A DNA stretch of 64,000 nucleotides from the NCBI RefSeq assembly GCF_000621145.1, contig NZ_JHZB01000015.1, forward strand, positions 43,556 to 107,555, written 5' to 3'. Shown here piece by piece: positions 20,369 to 29,519 of the stretch. Source of the DNA: Desulfobulbus elongatus DSM 2908 (GTDB lineage: Bacteria; Desulfobacterota; Desulfobulbia; Desulfobulbales; Desulfobulbaceae). Numbering within the stretch: position 1 is the first letter of the stretch; each line of letters opens with the position of its first letter. Under the pieces are notes generated by a model that saw only the letters and a list, made by a program, of their open reading frames with translations, had not been told where the DNA came from and did not search any database. Made by a program: the position numbers and the translations under genes.

Positions 20369-20443
20369 CACTTTATATTTTTTATTATTTCATTGTATGC
20401 CCCCACCGGACCACCGGCCCCTGCCGAAAAACGCAAAAAATTC

Positions 20444-20472
20444 TTGACTCAAGAATATCGTGGCGTTATAAA
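20444..20472 (+). promoter_or_regulatory. Sigma70-type promoter upstream of EF-G
   Basis: TTGACT (20444-20449), 17-base spacer, TATAAA (20467-20472). This near-consensus promoter predicts a start at about 20479, some 250 bases before the EF-G gene. Confidence 0.75.
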
Positions 20473-20478
20473 AGTGAG

Positions 20479-20645
20479 CTTTACTAAAAAAGTACAGGTC
20501 GGCTTCTCGCCCGCCTCGGCGAAAAAGGCATGCGGCTGAGCGTTTTTTCGAGTGAGAAAAAACACTTCCCCTTTTTCTCTCCACCTTTGGCCAGCACCAC
20601 AGCATTGCGCATGGAGTTGCAGAATCTGCTGTAACTCCTTTTTTT
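20479..20645 (+). ncRNA. Candidate small RNA or attenuating leader before EF-G
   Basis: A roughly 167-base unit bounded by a strong promoter and an intrinsic terminator, with no convincing reading frame. It contains a hairpin with 8-bp arms GTTTTTTC / GAAAAAAC at 20542-20563. It does not resemble 6S, SRP or tmRNA: the ends do not pair and no SRP tetraloop core is seen. Either a free small RNA or a leader that ends transcription ahead of the EF-G gene 82 bases downstream. Confidence 0.5.
20613..20645 (+). terminator. Intrinsic terminator ahead of EF-G
   Basis: Stem GGAGTTGCAG / CTGTAACTCC (one G-T pair) followed by seven T. Confidence 0.85.
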
Positions 20646-20726
20646 ATTACAGGTTGAAAAAAACGCCCCCCACATCGCTACGCGGCACGGGGTAAGCGAT
20701 CAGCAAGCGGCATTGAGGAACGCGTC

Positions 20727-22811
20727 ATGAAAAAAGATTTGACCAACGTGCGGAATATCGGCATCAGCGCCCATATCGATTCGGGCAAGACCACGCTGAC
20801 GGAGCGCATTCTGTTCTACACCCAGCGGATCCACGCCATCCACGAGGTCCGGGGCAAGGACGGCGTCGGCGCGACCATGGACTCCATGGAGCTGGAAAAG
20901 GAACGCGGCATCACCATCCAGTCGGCCGCCACCTACTGCACCTGGAAGGATTGCGATATCAACATCATCGACACCCCCGGCCACGTCGACTTCACCATCG
21001 AGGTCGAGCGCGCCCTGCGCGTGCTGGACGGCGCAGTGCTGATCCTCTGCTCGGTGGGCGGCGTCCAGTCGCAGTCGATCACGGTCAACCGGCAGATGAC
21101 CCGCTACAAGGTGCCCCGCATCGCCTTCATCAACAAGTGCGACCGCACCGGCGCCAATCCCTTTCGGGTCACCCAGCAGCTGCGCGACAAGCTCGATCTC
21201 AACGCGGTCATGCTCCAGCTCCCCATCGGCCTGGAGAGCGACCTCGCCGGCATGATCGACCTGGTCAGCATGAAGGCCATCTACTTCGACGGCGACCAGG
21301 GCGACCAGATCCGCCATGCCGAGATTCCGGCGGAACTCAAGGATGAAGCCGATGCCAAGCGGGAAGAGCTGCTCGATGCGGTGTCGATGTTTTCCGACGA
21401 GCTGATGGAAGCCATGCTGGAAGAGGGCGAAATCCCGGAGGCCATGATCCACGACGCCATCCGCAAGGGCACGCTGAGCCTGGAACTGACCCCGGTGATG
21501 ATCGGCTCCGCCTACAAGAACAAGGGCGTGCAGCTGCTGCTCGACGCGGTCACCGCCTATCTGCCGTGCCCCACCGACGTCGAGAACACCGCCCTGGACC
21601 TCGACCGGAACGAGAGCGAGGTGGTGGTCAGCAACAACCCGGCCGACCCGCTGGTGGCCCTGGCCTTCAAGCTGGAGGACGGCCGCTACGGACAGTTGAC
21701 CTATATCCGCACCTACCAGGGCGTGATCCAGAAGGGCGACACCATCATCAACAGCCGCACCGGCAAGAAGGCCAAGGTGGGCCGACTGGTGCGGATGCAC
21801 GCCAATGAGATGGAGGAGATCGAGGGCACCGGGTCCGGCGACATCGTGGCCCTGTTCGGCATCGACTGCGCCTCGGGCGACACCTTCTGCAGCCCGGGCC
21901 TTAACTGGTCGATGAGTTCGATGCACGTGCCGGCGCCGGTCATTTCCCTGGCGATCAGGCCGGTGGACAACAAGGCCCAGATCAACATGTCCAAGGCCCT
22001 GAACCGGTTCACCAAGGAAGACCCCACTTTCAAGACCTACGTCGACCACGAAACCAACGAGACCATCATCTCCGGTATGGGCGAGCTGCATCTCGAGGTG
22101 TACATCGAGCGGATGAAGCGCGAGTACAAAGCCGAGGTCGAGGTGGGCGCGCCGCAGGTGGCCTACCGCGAGACCGTCACCCAGCGGGCCGAGTTCGACT
22201 ACACCCACAAGAAGCAGACCGGCGGTTCCGGCCAGTACGGCCGGGTGGCCGGCTTCATCGAGCCGCTGGCGGAAGGCGAATACGAATTCGTCGACCAGAT
22301 CGTCGGCGGCGTGATTCCGCGCGAATACATCCCCTCCTGCGACAAGGGCTTCCAAAAATCCCTGGAGAAGGGTACGCTGACCGGAGCGCCGATCACCGGC
22401 GTCCGGGTGACCATCAACGACGGTTCCTTCCATGCGGTCGACTCCTCGGACATCGCTTTCCAGGTGGCCGCCATCAACGCCTTCAAGCAGGGATACGCCA
22501 AGGCCGCGCCGGTGATCATGGAGCCAATCATGAAGGTGGCGGTGGAAGGCCCCTCCGAGTTCCAGGGGGCGGTCATGGGCAGCCTCAACCAGCGCCGCGG
22601 CGTGATCATCGGCACCTTCGAGGAGGGCAACTACACCGTGGTCGAGGCGGAAATGCCGCTGGCCGAGATGTTCGGCTACTCCACCACCCTGCGCTCCCTC
22701 ACCCAGGGCAAGGCGGAATTCACCATGGAATTCGCCACCTACAAGCAGGTGCCCAAGGGAGTGGCCGATGAACTGATCAAGGCCTTCGCGGCGCAGAAAA
22801 AAGACGCGTGA
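20727..22811 (+). CDS. Elongation factor G, mitochondrial EF-G1-like subfamily
   Basis: 694-residue translational GTPase. G1 [11 protein letters not shown]2 region [13 protein letters not shown]3 DTPGHVD and G4 NKCD are intact. Domains II-V follow, including [18 protein letters not shown] and the C-terminal EF-G domain. Segments such as [27 protein letters not shown] and [13 protein letters not shown] look like mitochondrial EF-G1 and its spirochaete/planctomycete relatives rather than canonical FusA. The gene is not in a str operon (no rpsL, rpsG or tuf nearby). It probably drives ribosome translocation, alone or beside a second EF-G elsewhere in the genome. Confidence 0.9.
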   Translation: MKKDLTNVRNIGISAHIDSGKTTLTERILFYTQRIHAIHEVRGKDGVGATMDSMELEKERGITIQSAATYCTWKDCDINIIDTPGHVDFTIEVERALRVLDGAVLILCSVGGVQSQSITVNRQMTRYKVPRIAFINKCDRTGANPFRVTQQLRDKLDLNAVMLQLPIGLESDLAGMIDLVSMKAIYFDGDQGDQIRHAEIPAELKDEADAKREELLDAVSMFSDELMEAMLEEGEIPEAMIHDAIRKGTLSLELTPVMIGSAYKNKGVQLLLDAVTAYLPCPTDVENTALDLDRNESEVVVSNNPADPLVALAFKLEDGRYGQLTYIRTYQGVIQKGDTIINSRTGKKAKVGRLVRMHANEMEEIEGTGSGDIVALFGIDCASGDTFCSPGLNWSMSSMHVPAPVISLAIRPVDNKAQINMSKALNRFTKEDPTFKTYVDHETNETIISGMGELHLEVYIERMKREYKAEVEVGAPQVAYRETVTQRAEFDYTHKKQTGGSGQYGRVAGFIEPLAEGEYEFVDQIVGGVIPREYIPSCDKGFQKSLEKGTLTGAPITGVRVTINDGSFHAVDSSDIAFQVAAINAFKQGYAKAAPVIMEPIMKVAVEGPSEFQGAVMGSLNQRRGVIIGTFEEGNYTVVEAEMPLAEMFGYSTTLRSLTQGKAEFTMEFATYKQVPKGVADELIKAFAAQKKDA

Positions 22812-22867
22812 GCAGCGCCGGCGGTTGCCGCCAAGCACAGAACAGCATGAACCGAATGAGGTGAGTT

Positions 22868-23563
22868 ATGGGATATGAACCGCTGATCCAACAGAATCCG
22901 CTGCGGGTGCTCGACATGAGCCGGGAGAACAACCAAATGGGCCTGGTCATGGCCCGGGCAGGCCTCGGCAAGACTGCGCTCCTGGTGCAGATCGCCCTGG
23001 ACGCCATCCTTCGGGGTAGGCGCGTCATCCATGTCAGCATCGGCGAATCGATCGACAAGACGAAGAAATGGTACGACGACATCCTCGCGTCCATTCTCCA
23101 GGAGCACAGTGTCACCCGGCCGCATGAACTGATCGACATGGTCGCCCGTCACCGGATGATCATGACTTTCAAGGTGGCCGCCTTCACCCGGTCCCGTCTG
23201 GAGGAGCGTTTGAACGACTTGGTGCTCCAGGATATTTTCCGGCCGAACTGCCTGATCGTCGACGGCTTCGACTTCGAGAAAGCGGACCGCGAGGCCCTGG
23301 AAGACATCAAGAACCTGATGGAAAACATGGGCATGCAGGCTTGGTTCTCGGCCATCTGCCACCGCAGCGATCCCCGGATCTCGCCCGCAGGCGTGCCCGC
23401 ACCCTGCCACGAACTCGACGATCTGTTCGACATGATCATCCTGCTCAAGCCCGAGCACGACGCCACCATCCAACTCGACATCATCCGCAACTACGGTGAG
23501 CAGGTCACGGACGGCAAGGGCCTGCGCCTCGACCCCACCACGATGATGGTCAAGGAAATGTAA
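22868..23563 (+). CDS. P-loop ATPase, RecA/KaiC-like, unknown role
   Basis: 231-residue soluble protein with Walker A ARAGLGKTAL at about residues 31-40, Walker B-like NCLIVDGFDF near residue 130, and an AWFSAICHR sensor-like strand. The order resembles RecA/KaiC-type ATPases but lacks a DNA-binding or kinase extension. The ribosome site GAGGTGAG precedes the ATG, 56 bases after EF-G. A terminator follows, so it may be the last gene of the EF-G transcript. No specific family is recognised. Confidence 0.65.
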   Translation: MGYEPLIQQNPLRVLDMSRENNQMGLVMARAGLGKTALLVQIALDAILRGRRVIHVSIGESIDKTKKWYDDILASILQEHSVTRPHELIDMVARHRMIMTFKVAAFTRSRLEERLNDLVLQDIFRPNCLIVDGFDFEKADREALEDIKNLMENMGMQAWFSAICHRSDPRISPAGVPAPCHELDDLFDMIILLKPEHDATIQLDIIRNYGEQVTDGKGLRLDPTTMMVKEM

Positions 23564-23573
23564 CCACCCGCAC

Positions 23574-23606
23574 GGGGCTGCCACGCGGCGGCCCCTTTCT
23601 TTTTTG
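23574..23606 (+). terminator. Intrinsic terminator after the P-loop ATPase gene
   Basis: Stem GGGGCTGCC / GGCGGCCCC with a four-base loop ACGC, followed by TTTCTTTTTT. Confidence 0.8.
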
Positions 23607-23617
23607 TCCACGTCCGC

Positions 23618-24388
23618 ATGCGCTTCCGTCCCTGCATTGATCTCCATCACGGCACGGTCAAACAGATCGTCGGTTCCACCCTGGCCGACGATCCCGCCGC
23701 CCTGCGGACCAATTTCGCCTCCGACCTGCCGCCCTCCCACTATGCCGCCCTCTACCGCCGGGACAACCTCGCCGGCGGCCATGTCATCATGCTCGGGCCC
23801 GGCAACGAGGAGGCCGCCCGCGACGCCCTGGCCGCCTGGCCGGGCGGCATGCAGGTGGGCGGCGGCATCACCGCGGCCAACGCGGTCCACTGGCTGGAAC
23901 AGGGCGCCTCGCACCTCATCGTCACCTCCCATGTCTTCCACGATGGCTTCCTCGACCGGGAACGGCTCGTCCGCCTCGGTCGGCTGGTCGGGAGAAAGCG
24001 GCTGGTGCTCGATCTGAGCTGCCGCTGGCGGCAGGACGGCTATTACGTGGTCACCGACCGCTGGCAGAACTTCACCGCCCTGCGGATCAGCCCGGAAGCG
24101 CTCGAGGATTTGGCCGCATTCTGCGACGAGTTCCTGGTCCACGCAGTCGATGTCGAAGGCAAATGCATGGGGATCGACACCCGCCTGCTCGACCTGCTGG
24201 CCGTCTCGGTGCCGGTGCCCACGACCTACGCCGGCGGAGTCGCCTCCCTGGCCGACCTGGAACAGATCCGCATCTGCGGCCGCGGCCGCATCGACGTCAC
24301 CGTGGGCTCGGCCCTCGATCTCTTCGGCGGATCGGGGCTGCGCTACCAGGACGTGGTGGCCTACCATGACCGGATCAACGCCGCCTGA
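23618..24388 (+). CDS. hisA: Eukaryotic-type HisA (ProFAR isomerase)
   Basis: 256-residue (beta-alpha)8 barrel isomerising N'-ProFAR in histidine biosynthesis. It opens MRFRPCIDLHHGTVKQIVG, as in plant and fungal His6 proteins, rather than the bacterial PAIDLxxG form. Phosphate-binding loops appear in MQVGGGITAANA and TYAGGVASLADL, with a VHAVDVEGKCMG block also typical of the eukaryotic branch. It stands alone, with no other his gene in the window, directly after a terminator and with little space for a leader. It overlaps a 61-residue frame at its 3' end. Confidence 0.85.
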   Translation: MRFRPCIDLHHGTVKQIVGSTLADDPAALRTNFASDLPPSHYAALYRRDNLAGGHVIMLGPGNEEAARDALAAWPGGMQVGGGITAANAVHWLEQGASHLIVTSHVFHDGFLDRERLVRLGRLVGRKRLVLDLSCRWRQDGYYVVTDRWQNFTALRISPEALEDLAAFCDEFLVHAVDVEGKCMGIDTRLLDLLAVSVPVPTTYAGGVASLADLEQIRICGRGRIDVTVGSALDLFGGSGLRYQDVVAYHDRINAA

Positions 24389-24551
24389 AGCGGGCCGGCC
24401 CGAACTGGCCGAGCTGAAGCTGCTCCTTCCCGCCGATCTCCATCGCGCCTTCCAGCGCTGCCTGTGGATCCGGGTCAACGAGACCGGCCGGACGCCGCTC
24501 CAGGTCATGGAAGAGGTCATCCTCGATTTTCTCAGAAAACACGGATGTTAA
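24366..24551 (+). CDS. Small protein overlapping the end of hisA, 61 aa
   Basis: The ATG lies 23 bases inside the 3' end of hisA in another frame, and the frame runs to TAA at 24551. The product contains ELKLLLPADLHRAFQRCLWI and PLQVMEEVILDFLRKHG, a strand followed by two amphipathic helices that resembles a ribbon-helix-helix fold without clear DNA-contact residues. Function unknown. Confidence 0.5.
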   Translation: MTGSTPPEAGRPELAELKLLLPADLHRAFQRCLWIRVNETGRTPLQVMEEVILDFLRKHGC

Positions 24552-24666
24552 TCAACCCGGCAAAAACCGCACCGTCTGCTTGACCTGCCCATCGCCTTCA
24601 TTTATTATAGCCCGATTCCAACACCCCGGTGTTCCGAGCCCTCTGCCCCCTTTGCGTGTCGTCCCG

Positions 24667-25524
24667 ATGAGTGAACGGAAGACAAAACTGGACAAGATTC
24701 GCGCCTTTGTCGACAAAATGCCGAGCCTGTCCACCACGGTCAGCAAGGTTCTCGAAATCTGTAGCCGCACCGACACCTCCCCCAACGATCTCAACAAGGT
24801 CATTTCGCTGGATCCGGTGCTGACCGGCCAGGTCCTCAAGCTGATCAATTCGGCCTATTATTCACTGGTCAACAAGGTCACCTCGCTGACCCGGGCCATC
24901 ATCATGCTGGGGCTGAACACGGTGAAGAACCTGGCCCTGTCGACCGCGATCATCCGTTGCGTCGGCCAGGTCAAGAAATCCAAGGCCCTGCCGATCAAGG
25001 ACTTCTGGGCACACTCCATCGGCGTCGGCGTCATGGCCAAGCTGCTCGCCGCCGAACGCGGCCTGCCGCTGATCGAACGGGAAGAGTACTTTGTCGCCGG
25101 CCTGCTCCACGATCTCGGCAAGATCCCCTTCGGCGACGAATACGCCGAGGTGCTGGTCTTGGCGAAAAAAGCGCAGGAGCCCCTGGTGCGTCTGGAGAAG
25201 CGGCATCTGGAGATCAACCACGAGGAAGTCGGCAAGATGATCGCCTCCACGTGGAAACTCAACGCCGTGATCACCGACGCCATCTGCCACCACCACGCGC
25301 CGGAAGAGGCCGCCCCGGAGCACCGGGCCCTGGTGGCCACGGTGGCCCTGGCCGATTTTTACATCTGCCTGTTCGACATCGGCTATGCCGGCAACCGCTA
25401 TCCCGACGAGGCGCAGCTGGAAACGCTGCTGACCCTGTGCGGCCTGGAGTGGTCGGCCGTGGCAGGCCTGTCCTCGGCGGTGGATGCGGAAATCAAGAAG
25501 GCGGAAATTTTTCTCCAGGTCTGA
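24667..25524 (+). CDS. HDOD domain protein
   Basis: 285-residue protein whose whole length is an HDOD domain (HD-related output domain). Typical pieces are KMPSLSTTVSKVLEIC, a DLNKVISLDPVLTGQVLKLINSAYYS block, RAIIMLGLNTVKNLALST, and an HD-like LLHDLGKIPFGDEY with a downstream HH. Such proteins act in signalling or phosphodiesterase-like output, often without a known ligand. The start at 24667 gives the family's usual length. The metallo-beta-lactamase gene follows by 35 bases. Confidence 0.85.
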   Translation: MSERKTKLDKIRAFVDKMPSLSTTVSKVLEICSRTDTSPNDLNKVISLDPVLTGQVLKLINSAYYSLVNKVTSLTRAIIMLGLNTVKNLALSTAIIRCVGQVKKSKALPIKDFWAHSIGVGVMAKLLAAERGLPLIEREEYFVAGLLHDLGKIPFGDEYAEVLVLAKKAQEPLVRLEKRHLEINHEEVGKMIASTWKLNAVITDAICHHHAPEEAAPEHRALVATVALADFYICLFDIGYAGNRYPDEAQLETLLTLCGLEWSAVAGLSSAVDAEIKKAEIFLQV

Positions 25525-25559
25525 CGACCTTGGAGCGACGCAGCGACGAGGGAGGGGGC

Positions 25560-26483
25560 ATGATCACGGTCAAATTCTGGGGGGTGCGCGGCTCGATCCC
25601 CTGTCCGGGCCCGCACACCATGAAATACGGCGGCAACACCGCCTGCATCGAACTCCGTTTCCCGGAAGTGAACCGGCATATCATCATCGACGCCGGCTCC
25701 GGCATCCGCGAACTGGCCAACTTCATGCTGGCCAACGACCTGCCCAAGGGGCCGATTGCCACCGAGATCTATCTCACGCACACCCATTGGGACCACATCA
25801 TGGGCTTTCCCTTTTTCGTGCCCGTCTACATTCCCGGCACCCGCATCAAGGTCTTCGGGCCGGTGACCTATGAGGACGAACCCCTGGAAGCGGTGGTCGG
25901 CGGGCAGATGAAATACCGCTATTTCCCGGTCAACATGGGCGAACTGGCCAGCAGCATCGAATACCTGCGGTTGAAGGAGGAACCCCTGCTCGACCTCGGC
26001 GACGGCATCACCCTGTCGACCGCGATCATCAACCACCCCATCACCGCGCTGGGCTACCGCTTCAGCTTCCGCGACGCCGTCTTCTGCACCGCCTACGACA
26101 CCGAACCGTTCCGCAACCTCTTTGTCACCGATCCCGATCATCCCGACTACGACGAAGTGATGGCGCTGGAGGGCGAAGAGGCGGCCCGGGAACAGAATCA
26201 GGTGCTGGAGAATTTCTTCAGGGGTGCCGACCTGCTGGTGCATGACGCCCAGTATACCCGGCAGGAGTATGAGAAAGGCAAGGTCGGCTGGGGCCACAGC
26301 CCGATCGAGGATGCCATCGACGCCGCCACGCGGGCGGGGGTGAAACAACTGGCCCTGTTCCATCACGACCCGGAGCGCAGCGACGACCAGCTCGACCAGA
26401 TGGCGCACACCTACTGCGCCGCCGGGCATGCTGGCTCCATGCGGGTTTTTTTCGCCCGCGAAGGGCAGGAAATCGTTTTGTAA
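25560..26483 (+). CDS. Metallo-beta-lactamase fold hydrolase
   Basis: 307 residues starting MITVKFWGVRGSIPCPGP, a hallmark of the PhnP / 3',5'-cAMP phosphodiesterase-like MBL branch. The metal motif is THTHWDHIMGFPF; further ligands are in DLLVHDAQYT, GWGHS and LFHHDPE. The Asp at the His-x-His-x-Asp-His position is present. Probably a phosphodiesterase, possibly of a cyclic nucleotide; the substrate is not known. GGAGGGGG lies just before the ATG. It may be co-transcribed with the HDOD gene. Confidence 0.85.
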   Translation: MITVKFWGVRGSIPCPGPHTMKYGGNTACIELRFPEVNRHIIIDAGSGIRELANFMLANDLPKGPIATEIYLTHTHWDHIMGFPFFVPVYIPGTRIKVFGPVTYEDEPLEAVVGGQMKYRYFPVNMGELASSIEYLRLKEEPLLDLGDGITLSTAIINHPITALGYRFSFRDAVFCTAYDTEPFRNLFVTDPDHPDYDEVMALEGEEAAREQNQVLENFFRGADLLVHDAQYTRQEYEKGKVGWGHSPIEDAIDAATRAGVKQLALFHHDPERSDDQLDQMAHTYCAAGHAGSMRVFFAREGQEIVL

Positions 26484-26532
26484 TTGCTTGGCCCGCCGGC
26501 ATGGCCGGGCGGGCCGGAAAAAGGAGTCCGTC

Positions 26533-27147
26533 ATGTCCCAGATCACGCTCGATTGCATCGGCCTTGCCTGCCCCCAGCCGGTCCTGCGCGTCAAGGACGC
26601 CCTGGAGCAGGGGGCGCGTCGGCTCGAGGTCCTGGTCGACAACGAGGCCTCGAAAAACAACGTCCTCCGTTTCGCCCGGAGCCAGGGGCACGCCGCCGAC
26701 AGCGTCGACCGGCCCGACGGCTGTTTCGCCATCGCCATCACGGCCGCCGCCGAGCCGGGGACGCAGGCCGTCGACCCGGCCGCCTACCGCTGCGACCTGC
26801 CGACGTCGCCCCGGCTGGTCTACGTCATCTCCTCCGACTCCATGGGCCGGGGCAGCGAGGAATTGGGCTGGGCCCTGCTCCAAACGTACATCCAGACCAT
26901 CAAGGAGATCAGGCCGCTGCCGGCCACGATCCTCTTCTACAACAGCGGCGTCAAGCTGGTGGCCACCGAGTCCGGGGCCCTCGACGCCCTCAGACAGTTG
27001 CAGGCTCTGGGGGTGGACATCCTCGCATGCGGCACCTGCCTGGATTTCTTCCAGCTGAAATCAGCCATCCAGGTCGGCCAGATCTCCAACATGTACGATA
27101 TCATGAACGCCATGGCCAGCGCCGACAAGCTTGTCAGCCCGTTCTGA
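26533..27147 (+). CDS. yedF: YedF family sulfurtransferase-like protein
   Basis: 204 residues. The N-terminal TusA/SirA-like domain carries the catalytic CPxP motif (IGLACPQPVLRVKDAL). The C-terminal DsrE-like domain ends CGTCLDFF ... GQISNMYDIMNAM, matching the selenium-associated YedF family. The TusA part relays persulfide sulfur; the role of the C-terminal half is uncertain. The ATG at 26533 follows AAGGAG. Upstream is the MBL protein gene and downstream a periplasmic protease, so no operon logic is evident. Confidence 0.85.
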   Translation: MSQITLDCIGLACPQPVLRVKDALEQGARRLEVLVDNEASKNNVLRFARSQGHAADSVDRPDGCFAIAITAAAEPGTQAVDPAAYRCDLPTSPRLVYVISSDSMGRGSEELGWALLQTYIQTIKEIRPLPATILFYNSGVKLVATESGALDALRQLQALGVDILACGTCLDFFQLKSAIQVGQISNMYDIMNAMASADKLVSPF

Positions 27148-27219
27148 CCGGCCAGCCCTTTTACTCCTTGACCACCTGATGGCCTCCCTCCACCTTCCGG
27201 ATTTGACCTGTCGACCGTT

Positions 27220-29367
27220 ATGACACTGCCCACCCGACTTTACGCCCAGCGATCATGGCTCTTCGCAGCCGCCTCCTTCCTGTTGCTCCTGTCCCTGACC
27301 ACCCAATGTCAGGCCAAAAAGGCCGCCATCGAGGAGTTCAACGCCGACCGCAACCAGTTGATCGCCCTGATGCTCAGCCAGCAGCTTCCGGCCCAGCATT
27401 TCAGCCACCATCCCCTGGACGACGACCTCTCCCGCCGGGCCTTCGACCTCTACCTCCGTCAGCTCGATCCGAGGAAGCGGTTCTTGCTCCAGTCCGACGC
27501 CAAACAGCTCCGGGCCTTTGCCGATCATATCGACGACGAACTGAGCAGAGGCAAGATCGTGCTGGTCGATGCCGGCATGACCCTGCTCAACGACCGGATC
27601 AGCCAAGTGGAAAAGATGATCGATCCGATCCTGAACCAGGGATTCGACGTCGACTTGAAGGAAACGCTCGAGATCGAGCCCAAGAAGCTGGAGTTTGCCG
27701 AAAGCCTGGAAAAGCTGAAGGATCGCTGGCGGGTCGCCCTGAAAATGCAGGTTCTGGAAGCCTATTTCGATCTCCTGGAGGCCAAGGGCAAGCAGCAGCC
27801 CGACATCCTGAAAAACATTCACCCGAAACAGCATCCGGCGGAGATGAAGGAGTCGATCAAGAAGGTGCGCGAATCCACCCACCGGGCACTGAACCGGCTG
27901 GCGCACCAATCCCGCCAGGATCATTACGACCGCTATTTCGATGCCGTGGCGCGGGCCTTCGACCCCCACTCCGACTACATGGCCCCCACTTCCAAGGAGG
28001 ATTTCGATATCCAGATGAGCGGCTCCCTCGAAGGGATCGGCGCCCTGCTGCGCGAAGACGAAGGGCTGATCAAGGTGGTGCGGATCATTCCCGGCAGCGC
28101 GGCCGAGAAGCAGGGCCAGCTCCAGGCCGAGGACACCATCCTGGCCGTGGCCGAAAAAAACGGCGAACCGGTGGACATCGCCGAGATGCGGATCCGTGAG
28201 GCGGTCAGCCTCATCCGGGGTCCCAAGGGCACCGAGGTCCGGCTGACCGTGCAGAAGCCCGACGGCACCAAGCGGGTCATCCCCATCATCCGCGACGTGG
28301 TCCGGATCGAGGAGACCTATGTCAAGTCCACGGTGGTCAAAAACGGCAAAACCGCCATCGGTTACCTGCGCATTCCCAGTTTTTACCGGGACTTCACGGC
28401 CCAGAGCAATGGCGAGGAGACCCGCAACGTCAGTGACGACACCCTGGCCGAACTGGTCAAGCTGAAGCGGCAGAAAATCAACGGCCTGGTCCTCGACCTG
28501 CGCAACAACGGCGGCGGCGCCCTCGCCGACGCCGTGCAGATCTCGGGACTGTTCCTGCCCGGCGGTCCGGTCGTCCAGGTCAAGGATTCGCAGGGCTCCA
28601 TCCGGGTCCTCGAGGACGAGGACCGCGACGTGGTCTACGGCGGTCCGCTGATCATCCTGGTCAACCAGTTCAGCGCCTCGGCCTCGGAAATCGTCGCCGC
28701 GGCGCTCCAGGATTACGGCCGGGCCTTCATCATCGGCAGCGAGCATACCCACGGCAAGGGCACGGTGCAGGCCATGATGGACATGAACAAGAATCTGCCG
28801 CTCCTCCATTTGCAGAATTACGACGATCTGGGAGCGCTGAAGCTCACCATCCAGAAATTCTACCGGGTCAACGGCGGTTCCACCCAGTACAAGGGGGTCG
28901 AACCCGACCTGACCGTGCCCTCGATGTTCGACTACCTGGAAACCGGTGAGAAATACATGGATTATTCGCTCCCTTGGGATCAGGTGGCTCAGGTCGACTA
29001 TGCCCCGTGGCGCGGAGACCGGCTGCCGCGCGACCAGATGTGGATGGCCGGCAAGCAATGGATCGAGGACAGCTCCGCTTTCAGGAAGATCAAGGAGGAG
29101 ACCCAGAAAGCCAAGGTCCGGGCCAAGCAGACCACCGTCACCGTCGCCCTCGACGCCATGTGGCAGGAGCGGGAAGAGGTCAAGGCCACCCGCAAGGAGG
29201 CCAAGGCCGCCGGCCTGATGCAGGAGGACGGCGAGGACGATGACACCCAGGCCCCGCCCGAGCAGAAACTCGACAAGCTGGTGGCCACCGATCCCTATAT
29301 CCAGGTGGCGATGTTTCTGCTGAAAGAAGGTCGCTCCGGCGGCGGAACGGTCGGAACCGTCCGCTAA
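27220..29367 (+). CDS. prc: Tail-specific periplasmic protease Prc/Tsp (S41)
   Basis: 715-residue carboxy-terminal processing protease. Signal peptide in residues 1-32, then a helical N-terminal domain, a PDZ domain (about residues 255-340: SGSLEGIGALLREDEGLIKVVRIIPGS), the S41 catalytic core, and a C-terminal extension ending in a Lys/Glu-rich region, as in E. coli Prc. The catalytic Ser is in FSASASEIVAAALQDYGRA and the Lys in GKGTVQ. It degrades misfolded or ssrA-tagged envelope proteins and trims others. Next on the strand is the dsr block after a 150-base control region. Confidence 0.93.
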   Translation: MTLPTRLYAQRSWLFAAASFLLLLSLTTQCQAKKAAIEEFNADRNQLIALMLSQQLPAQHFSHHPLDDDLSRRAFDLYLRQLDPRKRFLLQSDAKQLRAFADHIDDELSRGKIVLVDAGMTLLNDRISQVEKMIDPILNQGFDVDLKETLEIEPKKLEFAESLEKLKDRWRVALKMQVLEAYFDLLEAKGKQQPDILKNIHPKQHPAEMKESIKKVRESTHRALNRLAHQSRQDHYDRYFDAVARAFDPHSDYMAPTSKEDFDIQMSGSLEGIGALLREDEGLIKVVRIIPGSAAEKQGQLQAEDTILAVAEKNGEPVDIAEMRIREAVSLIRGPKGTEVRLTVQKPDGTKRVIPIIRDVVRIEETYVKSTVVKNGKTAIGYLRIPSFYRDFTAQSNGEETRNVSDDTLAELVKLKRQKINGLVLDLRNNGGGALADAVQISGLFLPGGPVVQVKDSQGSIRVLEDEDRDVVYGGPLIILVNQFSASASEIVAAALQDYGRAFIIGSEHTHGKGTVQAMMDMNKNLPLLHLQNYDDLGALKLTIQKFYRVNGGSTQYKGVEPDLTVPSMFDYLETGEKYMDYSLPWDQVAQVDYAPWRGDRLPRDQMWMAGKQWIEDSSAFRKIKEETQKAKVRAKQTTVTVALDAMWQEREEVKATRKEAKAAGLMQEDGEDDDTQAPPEQKLDKLVATDPYIQVAMFLLKEGRSGGGTVGTVR

Positions 29368-29393
29368 CTTTTATCTTGAAACAAATCGGTAAT

Positions 29394-29429
29394 CATGCTA
29401 GAGCATGCTGTGCATGAATCGTCATTCAT
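29394..29429. promoter_or_regulatory. Paired palindromes upstream of the RsbRD-dsr block
   Basis: CATGCT-AG-AGCATG (29394-29407) and ATGAAT-CGTC-ATTCAT (29414-29429), both perfect, lie just upstream of a weak promoter (TTTCAT-N17-TATACT) about 90 bases before the RsbRD-like gene. They are plausible operator sites for a regulator of sulfite reduction; no known consensus is matched. Confidence 0.4.
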
Positions 29430-29519
29430 TTTTCATGGGCGAGAGATGATTGATATACTGACAGAATTGCACCGGCCGTCTCAACCCGCAGGGCTCTGCG
29501 GCCGCCGTGACCGCAGACG

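Noticed and set aside
20479..20645. 6S RNA, SRP RNA or tmRNA identity for the RNA before EF-G
   Set aside because: The ends do not pair into a long rod as in 6S, and the SRP core and tmRNA tRNA-like ends are missing.
20700..22838. A minus-strand open frame of 712 codons
   Set aside because: Antisense of the EF-G gene, no recognisable domain.
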